This document shows, one piece after another, positions 8,512 through 16,563 of a stretch of 64,000 nucleotides of DNA. Position 1 is the first letter of the stretch. Each line of letters opens with the position of its first letter. Source of the DNA: JBEKYD01 sp049509915 (GTDB taxonomy: Bacteria > Acidobacteriota > Terriglobia > Bryobacterales > Bryobacteraceae); NCBI GenBank assembly GCA_049509915.1, contig JBEKZL010000020.1, forward strand, positions 4,273 to 68,272. The letters are read 5' to 3'. A model generated the notes under the pieces. It ran no database searches and was not told the DNA's origin. It saw only the letters and a program-made list of their open reading frames with translations. The position numbers and the translations under genes are program-made.

Positions 8512-8844
8512 ATGGCCAAAAAGAAATGGGAACGCAGAGGCAAACAGTTCAAAAAGCAAGCTGTAGAGCAGATGGAGTCGTGCGCCAACATCTCGGCGTT
8601 GAGCCAGGAGCTGGGGGTGGCACGACGCGCGCTCTATAACTGGAAAGCGGAACAGGCGGCTGCCGCCGAGCCGCGCAGCCCCGAGCAGAACCTGCGGCGC
8701 GAGAACGCGCGGCTGAAACAGTCGCTGCCCGAGAAGGTTCTACAACTGGATTTTTTCGCAGGCGCCTTGCGCAGGATCGAAGAGCGACGCCGGCCGAGCA
8801 CCGGCTCTGGCGGGACGCCGTCTACTTCAAGGTCCGGGAAATGA
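8512..8844 (+). CDS. IS3-family OrfA, helix-turn-helix protein
   Basis: A 110-residue protein with an N-terminal helix-turn-helix (FKKQAVEQMESCANISALSQELGVARRALYNW, here split for length: residues about 11-43) and a C-terminal coiled-coil or leucine-zipper-like stretch (LRRENARLKQSLPEKVLQL). This is the usual IS3 OrfA layout for end recognition and multimerisation. It has a strong ribosome-binding site, AAGGAG, before ATGGCC. Its stop overlaps the orfB start as ATGA, so orfB may be made by stop-start coupling rather than only by programmed frameshifting. Confidence 0.88.
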   Translation: MAKKKWERRGKQFKKQAVEQMESCANISALSQELGVARRALYNWKAEQAAAAEPRSPEQNLRRENARLKQSLPEKVLQLDFFAGALRRIEERRRPSTGSGGTPSTSRSGK

Positions 8845-9905
8845 CGCAACCGCAAGGCGGCCTCGAGGTGGAACAGATTTGCCAGTTGGTGGGCGTCAGC
8901 CGGGCTGGCTATTATCGGAGTCTTCAGCAGAAGGAGCCCAAACAGGAGGAGATGATCGTGCGTGCAGCCATGCAACAAATCGTGCTCGAGCACAAGCGGC
9001 GCTACGGCTCGCCACGCGTCACCCGTGAGTTAAAGGATCGGGGCCTGGCCGTGAATCACAAGCGCGTCGAACGCCTGATGAGGGAAGATAATCTGCTGGC
9101 CCTGCGCCACCGCCAGTTCCGCGTGACCACCGATTCCCGGCACGACTTTCCGGTTTACCTCAATCTGGCCGCGCGGATGGAGCTCACCGGCATCAATCGG
9201 GTGTGGGCCGCCGACATCACCTACGTACGGCTGGCGGAGGAGTTTGTCTATCTGGCCGTGGTCCTGGACCGGTTCTCGCGACGCGCGGTGGGATGGGCTT
9301 TGGATCGGAACATGACCACGCGGCTTACCCGCGATGCCTTGCAGGCGGCCGTAACACTCCGCCATCCGCCGCCTGGCCTGGTGCACCATTCCGATCGCGG
9401 CGTGCAATACGCATCGGAGGAATATATCGCCTTGCTCACCGCGCAGGGGATGGTGCCCAGCATGAGCCGGCCCGCCAACCCTTACGACAACGCTTTCTGT
9501 GAAAGCTTTATGAAGACCCTCAAGAGCGAAGAGATCTACTGTCAGCAGTACCGGGATCTGGAGGATCTGCGCCACAATATCGGGGCGTTCATCGATGGCT
9601 ATTACAACCGGGTGCGGTTGCATTCGGCTCTGGGGTACCGTACCCCGATGGGGTTTGAAGCGACCCATGCGGTGGCCGAACCCGCGGGCCTCACGGCGGC
9701 GGCGAAGGTGAGTTTTCCGAGGCATAGGGAGATCTACCGATCCGATGGCCCCAGTGGGGAACCGGCTCCGGCCGATTCCCCGGCCCATCGTCTCGATGAG
9801 TCTCCGGACGACTATTCCTCGGTGAGTTGCTCTCCAGCAGAGCTCACCTCCGCTTCACCGTCCAACCAGGAGCTTGCCGCCAACCTCGATCATGCGTCAA
9901 GATGA
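8841..9905 (+). CDS. IS3-family transposase OrfB (DDE integrase core)
   Basis: A 354-residue DDE transposase. An HTH_21-like region with KRRYGSPRVTREL leads into the rve integrase core. The catalytic triad is visible as D in WAADITYV, D in HHSDRGVQYAS and E in NPYDNAFCESFMKTLK, with the usual YNRVRLHSALGYRTP motif after it. About 70 extra residues follow the core (from EATHAVAEPAGL to the end), polar and Ser/Pro-rich, longer than typical IS3 OrfB tails; they may be non-essential read-through. The start ATG at 8841 overlaps the orfA stop. Confidence 0.9.
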   Translation: MTQPQGGLEVEQICQLVGVSRAGYYRSLQQKEPKQEEMIVRAAMQQIVLEHKRRYGSPRVTRELKDRGLAVNHKRVERLMREDNLLALRHRQFRVTTDSRHDFPVYLNLAARMELTGINRVWAADITYVRLAEEFVYLAVVLDRFSRRAVGWALDRNMTTRLTRDALQAAVTLRHPPPGLVHHSDRGVQYASEEYIALLTAQGMVPSMSRPANPYDNAFCESFMKTLKSEEIYCQQYRDLEDLRHNIGAFIDGYYNRVRLHSALGYRTPMGFEATHAVAEPAGLTAAAKVSFPRHREIYRSDGPSGEPAPADSPAHRLDESPDDYSSVSCSPAELTSASPSNQELAANLDHASR

Positions 9906-9986
9906 TTTCATTAAACGGGCGTTGTGCATTTTCTCCGTGTCTCACTCAGGGGGGAAGTCCACTTTCTACCGAACGAACCACATCTC

Positions 9987-12900
9987 CTAATGGAAATTGT
10001 GCGCTTCGGCCGCCGCCCCGGCGCCCAAGGCCGCTACCCGTCCCACTTTGATCGAAATCGCGCCATCCTGGTTTTGCAGAATGCCGTCGAGCAGCAGGAA
10101 TCTCTCCCCGAGCACGGTGAGCTTATAGCGGTCGAAAACCGCCGGTTCGAGGATGGCGTTGGCGATTCCGGTTTCGTCTTCCAGGCTGAGAAAGACGAAG
10201 CCCTTGGCGGTGCCGGGCCGCTGGCGCACGATAATGGCGCCGGCCACGCGCACCACCCGGCCGTTGGGAATATGCGCCAGGTCGGCGGCGCGGGCGACCC
10301 CCAGGCTGTCCATGGCGGCGCGGCGGTGCGCCATGGGATGGCGGCCGATATTTACCCCGGTGCCGCGGTAATCGGCCCACAATCGCTCCTCCGTGCTCAT
10401 GGCGGCGAGCGGCGATGGCGCGCTTTCTTCCAGTTGCTCCAGCAAGGGGCCAACCGGCAGCACTGCCCGCTGGGTCTGCCAGAGAGCGTCGCGGCGATGC
10501 TCACGGCCGAGCGAGTTGAGCGCGCCGATTTCCGCCAGCCGGTTGATTTCGTCCCTGCGCAACGCGCGAACCCGCAAGGCCAGGTCGTCGACGCTCGAAA
10601 ACGGACGCGCTCGCAGAATGGCGCGGGCCGATTCCTCCCTCAGCCCACGCGCGTAGCGTAAGCCCAACCGCAAGGTATGGCGATCCAACGCGCTGCAATC
10701 CCAGTCCGAAACCGACGCGTCCACCGGCAGCACCCGCAGGCCGTGACGCTGCGCGTCCTTGATCAGAATGGCCGGCGAATAGAACCCCATGGGCTGGTTG
10801 TTGAGCAGGGCGCAGGTGAAGGCGGCCAGATGGTGGCATTTCAGATAGGCGCTGGCATAAGCCAGCAGGGCGAAGCTGGCGGCGTGCGATTCGGGAAAGC
10901 CGTAGAGCGCAAACGCGGTGATGGAGCGCACGATGGCTTCCTGCGTATCGCCCGTAATTCCCTGGCGATTCATCCCCTCGCGCAGCTTGATTTCGATCTC
11001 GGCCATGCGCTTTTCGGACCGCTTGAACCCCATGGCGCGGCGCAATTCCTCCGCCTGGCCGCCGGTAAATCCGGCCGCGATCATGGCCATGCGCAGCAAT
11101 TGCTCCTGAAACAGCGGCACGCCCAGAGTGCGGCGGAGCACCGGTTCGAGCGAGGGATGGAGGCAATCCGGCGGCTCCCTTCCCTGGCGGCGATTTAAAT
11201 AAGGATGCACCATCTTGCCCACAATCGGGCCGGGGCGGATGATCGCCACCTGCACCACCAGGTCGTAAAAGCAGAGGGGTTTCATGCGCGGCAGCGAGGA
11301 CATCTGGGCCCGGCTTTCCACCTGAAACATGCCGATGGTATCGGCTTTTTGCAAAGCTTCGAAAACTGACGGGTCGTCCTGCGGCAGGTGGGCCAGGTCG
11401 ACCGCTTCGCCATAGATCGCCGGAATGCGCTGCAGGGTTTCTTCGATGACGGCCATCATGCCGAGGCCGAGCAGGTCGACTTTGATGATCCCCATATCGG
11501 CGCAATCTTCCTTGTCCCACTGCACGACAACGCGGCCGGGCATGGTGGCCGGCTCTAGAGGCACCACCGAATCGAGCGCATCCTGGCAGATCACCATACC
11601 GCCGGAATGCTGGCCGAGATGGCGCGGCAGATCCTGCGCCATTTCATACAGCTCGAAGAATTTGCGCACGCGCGGATGGGTCAGGTCGAGGCCCGCATCG
11701 CGGAAACGCAGTTCGGTGGTATCTTTGGGGTCCTTCCATTCCATGGCGTGCGTCAGCGAGGAGAGCCGGTCGAGCGAAGTAACATCGAACCCCAGCGCTT
11801 TGCCCACTTCGCGCGCCGCCGAGCGGCCGCGATAGGTGATAACGTTGGCCGTCATGGCGGCGCCCAATTGGCCGAAGCGCTGGTAGACGTACTGAATGGC
11901 GCGTTCGCGCTGGGCGCCGCTGGGCAGGTCGATATCGATGTCCGGCCATTCGCCGCGCTCTTCGGAGAGGAAGCGCTCGAACAGCAGATCCATGCCGACC
12001 GGATCGACGGCGGTGATTTCCAGAGAGTAGCAGACGGCGCTATTGGCGGCCGAGCCGCGGCCCTGCGCCAGAATGCGATTCTCGCGGCAGAAGCGCACGA
12101 TGTCCCAGACGATCAGGAAATAGCCCTCCAACCCGAGCTTTTCGATGAGCGCCAGTTCGCGCTCGATCTGGGCGCGGGCGCGCGCGTGGTACGGGCGGTA
12201 GCGGCGGTGCGCGCCTTCGTCGGTCAGGCGGCGCAAGTAACTCGCCATGGTTTCGTTTTCCGGAACCGGGTAGCGCGGGAAGCGATAGCCCAGATCGTTG
12301 AGCGTAAATTTCAGGCGAGAGGAGATTTCCATCGTGCTGGCGATGGCTTCGGGAAGGTCGGCAAATAAGCGCTCCATTTCCGCCGGCGTTTTGACGTGCC
12401 GCTCGGAATTGGCTTCGAGCCTTCGGCCGGCGGTGGCCAGGGTGACTTTCCGGCGAACGCAGGTGAAGACGTCCAGCAACTGGCGGCGGTCGGGCGCGGC
12501 GTAAGCGGGGGCGTTGGTGGCCACAAGCGGCAAGCCCAGGCCGCGCGCCGATTCGACGATGCGTTGGTTCTCCGCTTCCTGGCTGCGATGGTGATGGCGT
12601 TCCAAACGCGCGTAAACATTGTGCTTGCCGAAGGTATCTACCAGCAGAGGCGATGGATGGCGAGTGAGGCAGAGGAGGCCGCGCGCGAACTCGGCCAGTT
12701 CTTCCGGTGTAGCCGCGCCTTCGCCTTTCGGCGCACGCAGCTTCATGCGCGTGATAAGCCGGCAGAGGTTGCGGTAGCCTTCGCGAGTGGCCGCCAGCAG
12801 TACGTAGCTGGCGCCGTCGGTGCAAGTAATTTCCGAGCCGATGTGGGCGCGCACTCCGGCTTTTTTTGCCGCCATGTGAAAGCGCGGCGCGCCATATACG

Positions 12901-13028
12901 CCGTTGCGATCCGCCAGCCCCATTGCCGGCATGCCATAGTTTGCGCAGGCTGCGATCAGGTCTTCAGGAAGAGAAGCCCCTTCGAGAAAACTAAAAGCGG
13001 AGCGGGCGTAGAGTTCGGTGTAGGGCAT
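9987..13028 (-). CDS. dnaE2: Error-prone DNA polymerase DnaE2
   Basis: C-family polymerase alpha-subunit paralogue of about 1013 residues, the catalytic subunit of the ImuA-ImuB-DnaE2 mutasome used for translesion synthesis. The N terminus MPYTELYARSAFSFLEGA begins a PHP domain. The polymerase core contains the catalytic acidic motif PDIDIDLPSG and the PGRVVVQWDKEDCADMGIIK region. A helix-hairpin-helix region and an OB-fold (GRVVRVAGAIIVRQRPGTAKGFVF, in split form near the C terminus) follow. The frame is open further upstream into the inverted repeat, but the conserved start is the ATG at 13028. It is the last gene of the imu operon; the IS3 element inserted 26 bases beyond its stop. Confidence 0.93.
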   Translation of the reverse strand: MPYTELYARSAFSFLEGASLPEDLIAACANYGMPAMGLADRNGVYGAPRFHMAAKKAGVRAHIGSEITCTDGASYVLLAATREGYRNLCRLITRMKLRAPKGEGAATPEELAEFARGLLCLTRHPSPLLVDTFGKHNVYARLERHHHRSQEAENQRIVESARGLGLPLVATNAPAYAAPDRRQLLDVFTCVRRKVTLATAGRRLEANSERHVKTPAEMERLFADLPEAIASTMEISSRLKFTLNDLGYRFPRYPVPENETMASYLRRLTDEGAHRRYRPYHARARAQIERELALIEKLGLEGYFLIVWDIVRFCRENRILAQGRGSAANSAVCYSLEITAVDPVGMDLLFERFLSEERGEWPDIDIDLPSGAQRERAIQYVYQRFGQLGAAMTANVITYRGRSAAREVGKALGFDVTSLDRLSSLTHAMEWKDPKDTTELRFRDAGLDLTHPRVRKFFELYEMAQDLPRHLGQHSGGMVICQDALDSVVPLEPATMPGRVVVQWDKEDCADMGIIKVDLLGLGMMAVIEETLQRIPAIYGEAVDLAHLPQDDPSVFEALQKADTIGMFQVESRAQMSSLPRMKPLCFYDLVVQVAIIRPGPIVGKMVHPYLNRRQGREPPDCLHPSLEPVLRRTLGVPLFQEQLLRMAMIAAGFTGGQAEELRRAMGFKRSEKRMAEIEIKLREGMNRQGITGDTQEAIVRSITAFALYGFPESHAASFALLAYASAYLKCHHLAAFTCALLNNQPMGFYSPAILIKDAQRHGLRVLPVDASVSDWDCSALDRHTLRLGLRYARGLREESARAILRARPFSSVDDLALRVRALRRDEINRLAEIGALNSLGREHRRDALWQTQRAVLPVGPLLEQLEESAPSPLAAMSTEERLWADYRGTGVNIGRHPMAHRRAAMDSLGVARAADLAHIPNGRVVRVAGAIIVRQRPGTAKGFVFLSLEDETGIANAILEPAVFDRYKLTVLGERFLLLDGILQNQDGAISIKVGRVAALGAGAAAEAHNFH

Positions 13029-13043
13029 GGAAGCAATCAATTG

Positions 13044-13123
13044 ATAGCCACCGATGAACACCGATGAACACCGATAATCTTTATTTCTTTTATCGGCGTT
13101 CATCGGTGTTCATCGGTGGCTAT
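13044..13123. repeat. 32-bp inverted repeat between imuB and dnaE2
   Basis: Arms at 13044-13075 and 13092-13123 match at 31 of 32 positions around a 16-base AT-rich loop. Each arm is built of CCGATGAACA units in tandem. In the imu transcript it would form a very stable hairpin directly before dnaE2, only 16 bases from its start codon. A related piece occurs at 4568-4590, so this appears to be one member of a dispersed repeat family rather than a terminator; there is no T-tract after the arms. Confidence 0.85.
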
Positions 13124-13147
13124 ATTTCTTCACGCCTTTCAGCTCTG

Positions 13148-14494
13148 CTAGTCATAATTTCCTTCCACGAACCAGCCGGCCGGATCGCAATAGAGACGGT
13201 AGAGGCAGCCGTCGGAAAGGGCGATGTCCCATTCGTCGCGCGACCAGGGATCGGGAGTCCACCAATCGCCCGAGCTTCGCCAGGGGCCGGCCAGATCGAC
13301 CACTTTGCCGCGGACGCCAACGGCCGTGATCGCTCCGGGCTGGCTCCGCACCAGCGTCACGCGCGCGGCGCGGGCGGGACGGAAGCGGCGCAGAACCAGA
13401 GCTGGGCTGCCAGCAGCGTGGCTTGCCACCGAAGCGCGGCCCCATCCGCTGCAGTTGGAAAAGGCGTCCGCCCGATGGGTATCGAGTACTTGCGGCGTGC
13501 CCACGTTTTGGTCGCCAACGATGGCCCGCACCCGCGCCAGGGTGATTTCGAATTTTACCGGCTCCGGCGCGGCCGGCAGGAACAACCCGCTCTGCGCGGC
13601 CTGCGGCTTGGCCGGGTGCAGCCCAAGCCACACCGAAACCACCGGCGCGGCCGGCGGATGAGCCGCCAGGTCGAGCTGCCAAAGCTTCAGGAACGCTTTG
13701 GTATCGAGCGACGGCACGGGCAGACGCAAAACGCGCTCGTGGATGGCAGAGTTTTCCAGCTTCAACCGCAGGCGCAATTCGTCGGTCGACAGCGCGCGCG
13801 TGGCCAAACGCATGGCGAGGCCGTTGAGCAGACGCGCCACCAGGAACGCTAGCGGTTCCAGCAGATCCACCGGATATTCCGGCTCGAACTCTTCTTCGAA
13901 GCGTTCCGGGTCGCCGATGGGCTTGAGTTTGCGGTCGGCTTCGCCGCGCGCCAGTTCGCGCAGGCGAAGGCTCTCCGGCCCCAGGCGCTCGGCGATGCCC
14001 AGAGGCGGCAGCGCGGCCAAGTCCTGAAAACGGCGGATACCCCAGCGGTCGAGTGTCTGTGCCAGTTCCGGGGAAGGCGCCAGTAGCGCCAGCGGCAGCG
14101 GCGCCAGAAATTTGGCCTCGTCGCCGTAAGGAACGATGCTGAGCCCCGCGAAACCGCGCGCGGCGCAGATGGCGGCATCGGGATTGGAAGCCAGCGCCAG
14201 GTGGAGCAAATTGTGGGGCGGACCCCCAGGTCCGCGCGGGTCCCCCTGGACCCGCTTTTTTGCAGACTCCCGACAAGCCGGCCAGGGGGCCGGCTGCGGA
14301 CCAGGGGGTCCGCCCCACAAACGTTCCCCGGCGCGGCGCAAAATGGCGGCGGCGATCTCCTGCGGCAGGCCGAAAAGGCGATCCAGCCCCGAAATGTCGA
14401 ATATCACCGTATCGGCGGCGGTCTGTTCCACGGTGGGCGAAAATTCGGCCGCCAGAGCCTTCAGATTACCCGGGCCGTGAAGACAGGCGAACAT
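13148..14494 (-). CDS. imuB: ImuB-like inactive Y-family polymerase with an in-frame repeat insertion
   Basis: A 448-residue ImuB homologue that in the mutasome bridges DnaE2 and the beta clamp. Recognisable parts are the N-terminal FDISGLDRLFGLPQEIAAAI, the SNPDAAICAARGFAGLSIVP segment and a little-finger-like C-terminal half. The acidic catalytic residues of active Y-family enzymes are not evident, as expected for ImuB. Between ERL (about residue 58) and HLALASNPDA lies a 37-codon foreign stretch rich in Gly, Pro and Arg (LWGGPPGPQPAPWP...GPGGPPHN), encoded by a palindromic element. Removing it restores a normal join, ERLLHLALASNPDA. It overlaps imuA by 34 bases. Whether the protein still works is open. 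Confidence 0.85.
   Translation of the reverse strand: MFACLHGPGNLKALAAEFSPTVEQTAADTVIFDISGLDRLFGLPQEIAAAILRRAGERLWGGPPGPQPAPWPACRESAKKRVQGDPRGPGGPPHNLLHLALASNPDAAICAARGFAGLSIVPYGDEAKFLAPLPLALLAPSPELAQTLDRWGIRRFQDLAALPPLGIAERLGPESLRLRELARGEADRKLKPIGDPERFEEEFEPEYPVDLLEPLAFLVARLLNGLAMRLATRALSTDELRLRLKLENSAIHERVLRLPVPSLDTKAFLKLWQLDLAAHPPAAPVVSVWLGLHPAKPQAAQSGLFLPAAPEPVKFEITLARVRAIVGDQNVGTPQVLDTHRADAFSNCSGWGRASVASHAAGSPALVLRRFRPARAARVTLVRSQPGAITAVGVRGKVVDLAGPWRSSGDWWTPDPWSRDEWDIALSDGCLYRLYCDPAGWFVEGNYD
14207..14321. repeat. Palindromic repeat element inserted in frame in imuB
   Basis: The outer arms TTGTGGGGCGGACCCCC (from 14211) and its near-perfect complement (ending at 14320) form a stem of about 25 bp. 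Inside are two further perfect 8-bp hairpins, GCGGGTCC/GGACCCGC and AGCCGGCC/GGCCGGCT, so the whole element folds like a three-armed structure. It is flanked by CAAA at 14207-14210 and 14318-14321. The two CAAA copies are 111 bases apart, exactly 37 codons, so the insertion keeps the imuB frame open through a palindrome. Confidence 0.85.
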
Positions 14495-15129
14495 GGTTTA
14501 CTCCGTGAAGTGGAAGCGCGCACGCGCATGCCGCGCAACAGGCGGCCGGGGGGCGAGCCCGACCAAGCCGTCCGCTCGCGCGCGCATTCCAGTTGCAGCG
14601 TGGCGCAGGTTTTGGCGTTCGATTGCCGCGAGATGGCGACCAGCACGGTGGGGGTGTGCTCCACGGCGCGGCGCAGGCGAAACCAGGAAGTCAGCGAAAT
14701 GCGGCGGGCGCTGGCCGCGTCGGTATCGCCCAGATCAAGCGCCACCACGCCAAAACCGCCGCCCTGAATCAACAGATCGGCCGCCCGCAGCGCGTGCTCG
14801 GCGTTATGGCCGCAACGCACCCAGAGCAGCCGCGACAGGCAAACGCCGGCGTTTTCGGCCGATGCGGGATCGAACGCGTCTTCCGCATCCACCAGGGCGC
14901 AGAATTCCTGCCGCGACGTGGCCTGAGCCAGAATCGCGGTCATTAAAGTAGCCCGGCCGGACGACCCGGAGCCGAAAATTTCGGTCAGGCAACCGCGTGG
15001 CAATCCCCCGGAACCGGCATCGATTTCGGCAATCCCGGAGGACACGGTTTCCGGCGACGGCCGGCATCGCCAATCCAGTTGGCCGCTAAGTACAGATGCG
15101 AATTGGGGTAGAAGAACAGCCGATGACAT
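14461..15129 (-). CDS. imuA: ImuA-like RecA-fold protein of the mutasome
   Basis: A 222-residue RecA/SulA-like protein, the usual first gene of imuA-imuB-dnaE2 operons. It has the GIAEIDAGSGGLPRGCLTEIFG lead-in typical of ImuA and a P-loop-like GSGSSGRATL at about residues 52-61. The canonical GKT of a Walker A motif is missing (GRAT instead), so ATP hydrolysis is doubtful, as in other ImuA proteins. DLGDTDAASARRISL corresponds to the Walker B region. It overlaps imuB by 34 bases. A good sigma70-like promoter lies directly upstream. Confidence 0.82.
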   Translation of the reverse strand: MSSAVLLPQFASVLSGQLDWRCRPSPETVSSGIAEIDAGSGGLPRGCLTEIFGSGSSGRATLMTAILAQATSRQEFCALVDAEDAFDPASAENAGVCLSRLLWVRCGHNAEHALRAADLLIQGGGFGVVALDLGDTDAASARRISLTSWFRLRRAVEHTPTVLVAISRQSNAKTCATLQLECARERTAWSGSPPGRLLRGMRVRASTSRSKPCSPVFTARVI

Positions 15130-15184
15130 TCGCTTTTTATTCGCCCGTACTCTATTTTTACAGCGCGTGTGGGGCGAATGTCAA
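15125..15184 (-). promoter_or_regulatory. Candidate imuA promoter and operator
   Basis: On the minus strand, TTGACA (15179-15184) and TAAAAAT (15154-15160) are separated by 18 bases, a good sigma70-like promoter about 25 bases from the imuA start. A perfect 9-bp inverted repeat, GACATTCGC (15125-15133) and GCGAATGTC (15174-15182), overlaps both the -35 box and the start codon. Because imu operons are normally under SOS control, this repeat is a candidate repressor site, but I do not know the LexA box of this lineage. Confidence 0.45.
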
Positions 15185-15218
15185 GGAAGGAGATTGGCGC
15201 GCTCTATCTACCTTCTTT

Positions 15219-16079
15219 TTATATATTTACCAGCTTGACCAGGTTCCGGCCGCAAATGATGCTGGCCTGGTGTTTATCGCCGCCGGGGCCGGGCCAGTGC
15301 GTTTCCAGGCTGATCCAGCCGCGGTAGCCGTCGCGCTCGAGCGCTGCGATCTGGCCGGGCCAATCCAGGGTGCCTTTGCCCAGTTCCAGCCATTCGGCTT
15401 TGTGATCGTGGACGCGGCAATCCTTAGCGTGAACGTGGACAATACGTCCGGCGGGAATTTTCGCGTAGCCTTCGGGGAAAGGATTCTCTCCCGACACCAG
15501 GGCATTGGCCGGATCCCAGACCACTTTCAATGCGGGATGGTCCAACGCCGCCAGCACTCGGGCGGTTTCTTCGCCGGTTGAGATGTTACAGGCGTGCTCG
15601 TTTTCGATGCCGATGGTTACGCCCTGAGCCGCCGCCTGCTCCGCCAACCCGCCCAATGCGTCCACAATCCGCGAGAAACATTCGTCGGGACGTACCGTGC
15701 GCCAGTAGGTAAACACGCGGATGATGCGCGCTCCGGTGATCGCGGCAATTTCGAAAGCGCGAGCCGCCAGGCGCGGCTGGTCGGCGAAGGTGTGGCGCGC
15801 GGCGAAGACGTCCTGCTGGAAACGGGCATCCACCGCAGGCGCATCCGGCAGCACGCACTTGAGCAGCGGCGAAGCGATGGAAACCACTTCCAGGCCATAA
15901 CTATTCGCCAGGGCAACAGCTTGATCCACTTCCTTGTCGGTGAGATCGACAATGTTCTTGCCGGATAACATGCGGAATTCCGCACCAGCGATGCCGATGG
16001 CGGACATGGAGCGGGCAGCGCGATCGAGGTCGGGCGAAAACTCGTCAGTGATGGCGGCAACCGGAAATCGAGCGGACAT
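15219..16079 (-). CDS. Sugar phosphate isomerase/epimerase, TIM-barrel family
   Basis: A 286-residue protein of the AP endonuclease family 2/xylose-isomerase-like fold. Visible markers are ITDEFSPDLDRAARSM at the start, GIENEHACNISTG (metal-ligand Glu on a barrel strand), KVVWDPANAL, IVHVHAKDC (metal-ligand His) and a final SLETHWPG with another acidic ligand. The frame is open upstream to 16253, but the conserved start is the ATG at 16079. The substrate is not predictable from sequence. It stands alone between imuA and a short divergent gene. Confidence 0.75.
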   Translation of the reverse strand: MSARFPVAAITDEFSPDLDRAARSMSAIGIAGAEFRMLSGKNIVDLTDKEVDQAVALANSYGLEVVSIASPLLKCVLPDAPAVDARFQQDVFAARHTFADQPRLAARAFEIAAITGARIIRVFTYWRTVRPDECFSRIVDALGGLAEQAAAQGVTIGIENEHACNISTGEETARVLAALDHPALKVVWDPANALVSGENPFPEGYAKIPAGRIVHVHAKDCRVHDHKAEWLELGKGTLDWPGQIAALERDGYRGWISLETHWPGPGGDKHQASIICGRNLVKLVNI

Positions 16080-16124
16080 GGAAAACCTATTGTAGTATTG
16101 CCCGAAGATGTAAACTTCTAGTCG

Positions 16125-16382
16125 ATGCCGGAAGAATGGAGATTGCTGCTTCGGTTTGTGCTTACCCAGCGACTGGAAATCAACGCGATCGAGAGCGCCC
16201 TGAAGAATTCGAAACTTCTGACGGACGCGCAGATCAAAGAGATTCGCAAACAAGCATTGCAGACAGCCAGGGCGTGGTCTTCTGAGGAGAAGGACGACGT
16301 GTTGAAGCTAATCGGAATACACTCCTCGCCAGATGCCATGATGCTGGTGCCGCCGATAGGGGAAAACGAAAAATCGATATGA
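16125..16382 (+). CDS. Small hypothetical protein
   Basis: An 85-residue, mostly helical and charged protein: RLEINAIESALKNSKLLTDAQIKEIRKQAL suggests one or two amphipathic helices (here residues about 16-45), followed by a short tail. The start is 45 bases from, and divergent to, the sugar isomerase gene. No domain is recognised and no strong ribosome-binding site is present, but the composition is unlike a random GC-rich frame (Lys, Ile and Glu rich). Confidence 0.5.
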   Translation: MPEEWRLLLRFVLTQRLEINAIESALKNSKLLTDAQIKEIRKQALQTARAWSSEEKDDVLKLIGIHSSPDAMMLVPPIGENEKSI

Positions 16383-16460
16383 GCAACTGGGCCGCGCATC
16401 TCTCAGTGGATGATGGCGCTGTTTTACGGCCACCGGCGATGCGCGACCATGGGGGCGCTC

Positions 16461-16478
16461 GCGGACGAGGGCGTCCGC
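16461..16478. repeat. Short GC-rich hairpin in an intergenic gap
   Basis: GCGGACG (16461-16467) and CGTCCGC (16472-16478) form a perfect 7-bp stem with an AGGG loop, inside a gap of about 180 bases upstream of the aminotransferase gene. There is no T-tract, so a terminator is unlikely. It resembles the GGGCGGAC-type arms of the imuB element in composition. Confidence 0.4.
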
Positions 16479-16563
16479 CCACCACGGGATACGGGCTGGG
16501 CGCAAGAAACCGGCGACAAGATCGCCAGCGCTACGTGCGCAATCTGTGTGAGAATTGCCCTTT

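Larger units (their letters stand above)
8450..9961 (+). mobile_element. Complete IS3-family insertion sequence, 1512 bp
   Basis: The ends are imperfect inverted repeats of about 40 bp. The left end begins TGGACTTTTCCC and the right end, read on the opposite strand, begins TGGACTTCCCCCC; both continue to a shared TGAGACAC and AAAATGCACAAC. The element is flanked on both sides by CTT (8447-8449 and 9962-9964), a 3-bp target duplication as expected for the IS3 family. It encodes two overlapping frames, orfA and a DDE transposase orfB. Intact ends, duplicated target and intact frames suggest recent, possibly still active, transposition. It sits just beyond the stop of dnaE2 without interrupting it. 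Confidence 0.92.

Noticed and set aside
13044..13123. CRISPR-like array suggested by repeated CCGATGAACA units
   Set aside because: The units are directly tandem and arranged as one inverted repeat, with no spacers and no cas genes.
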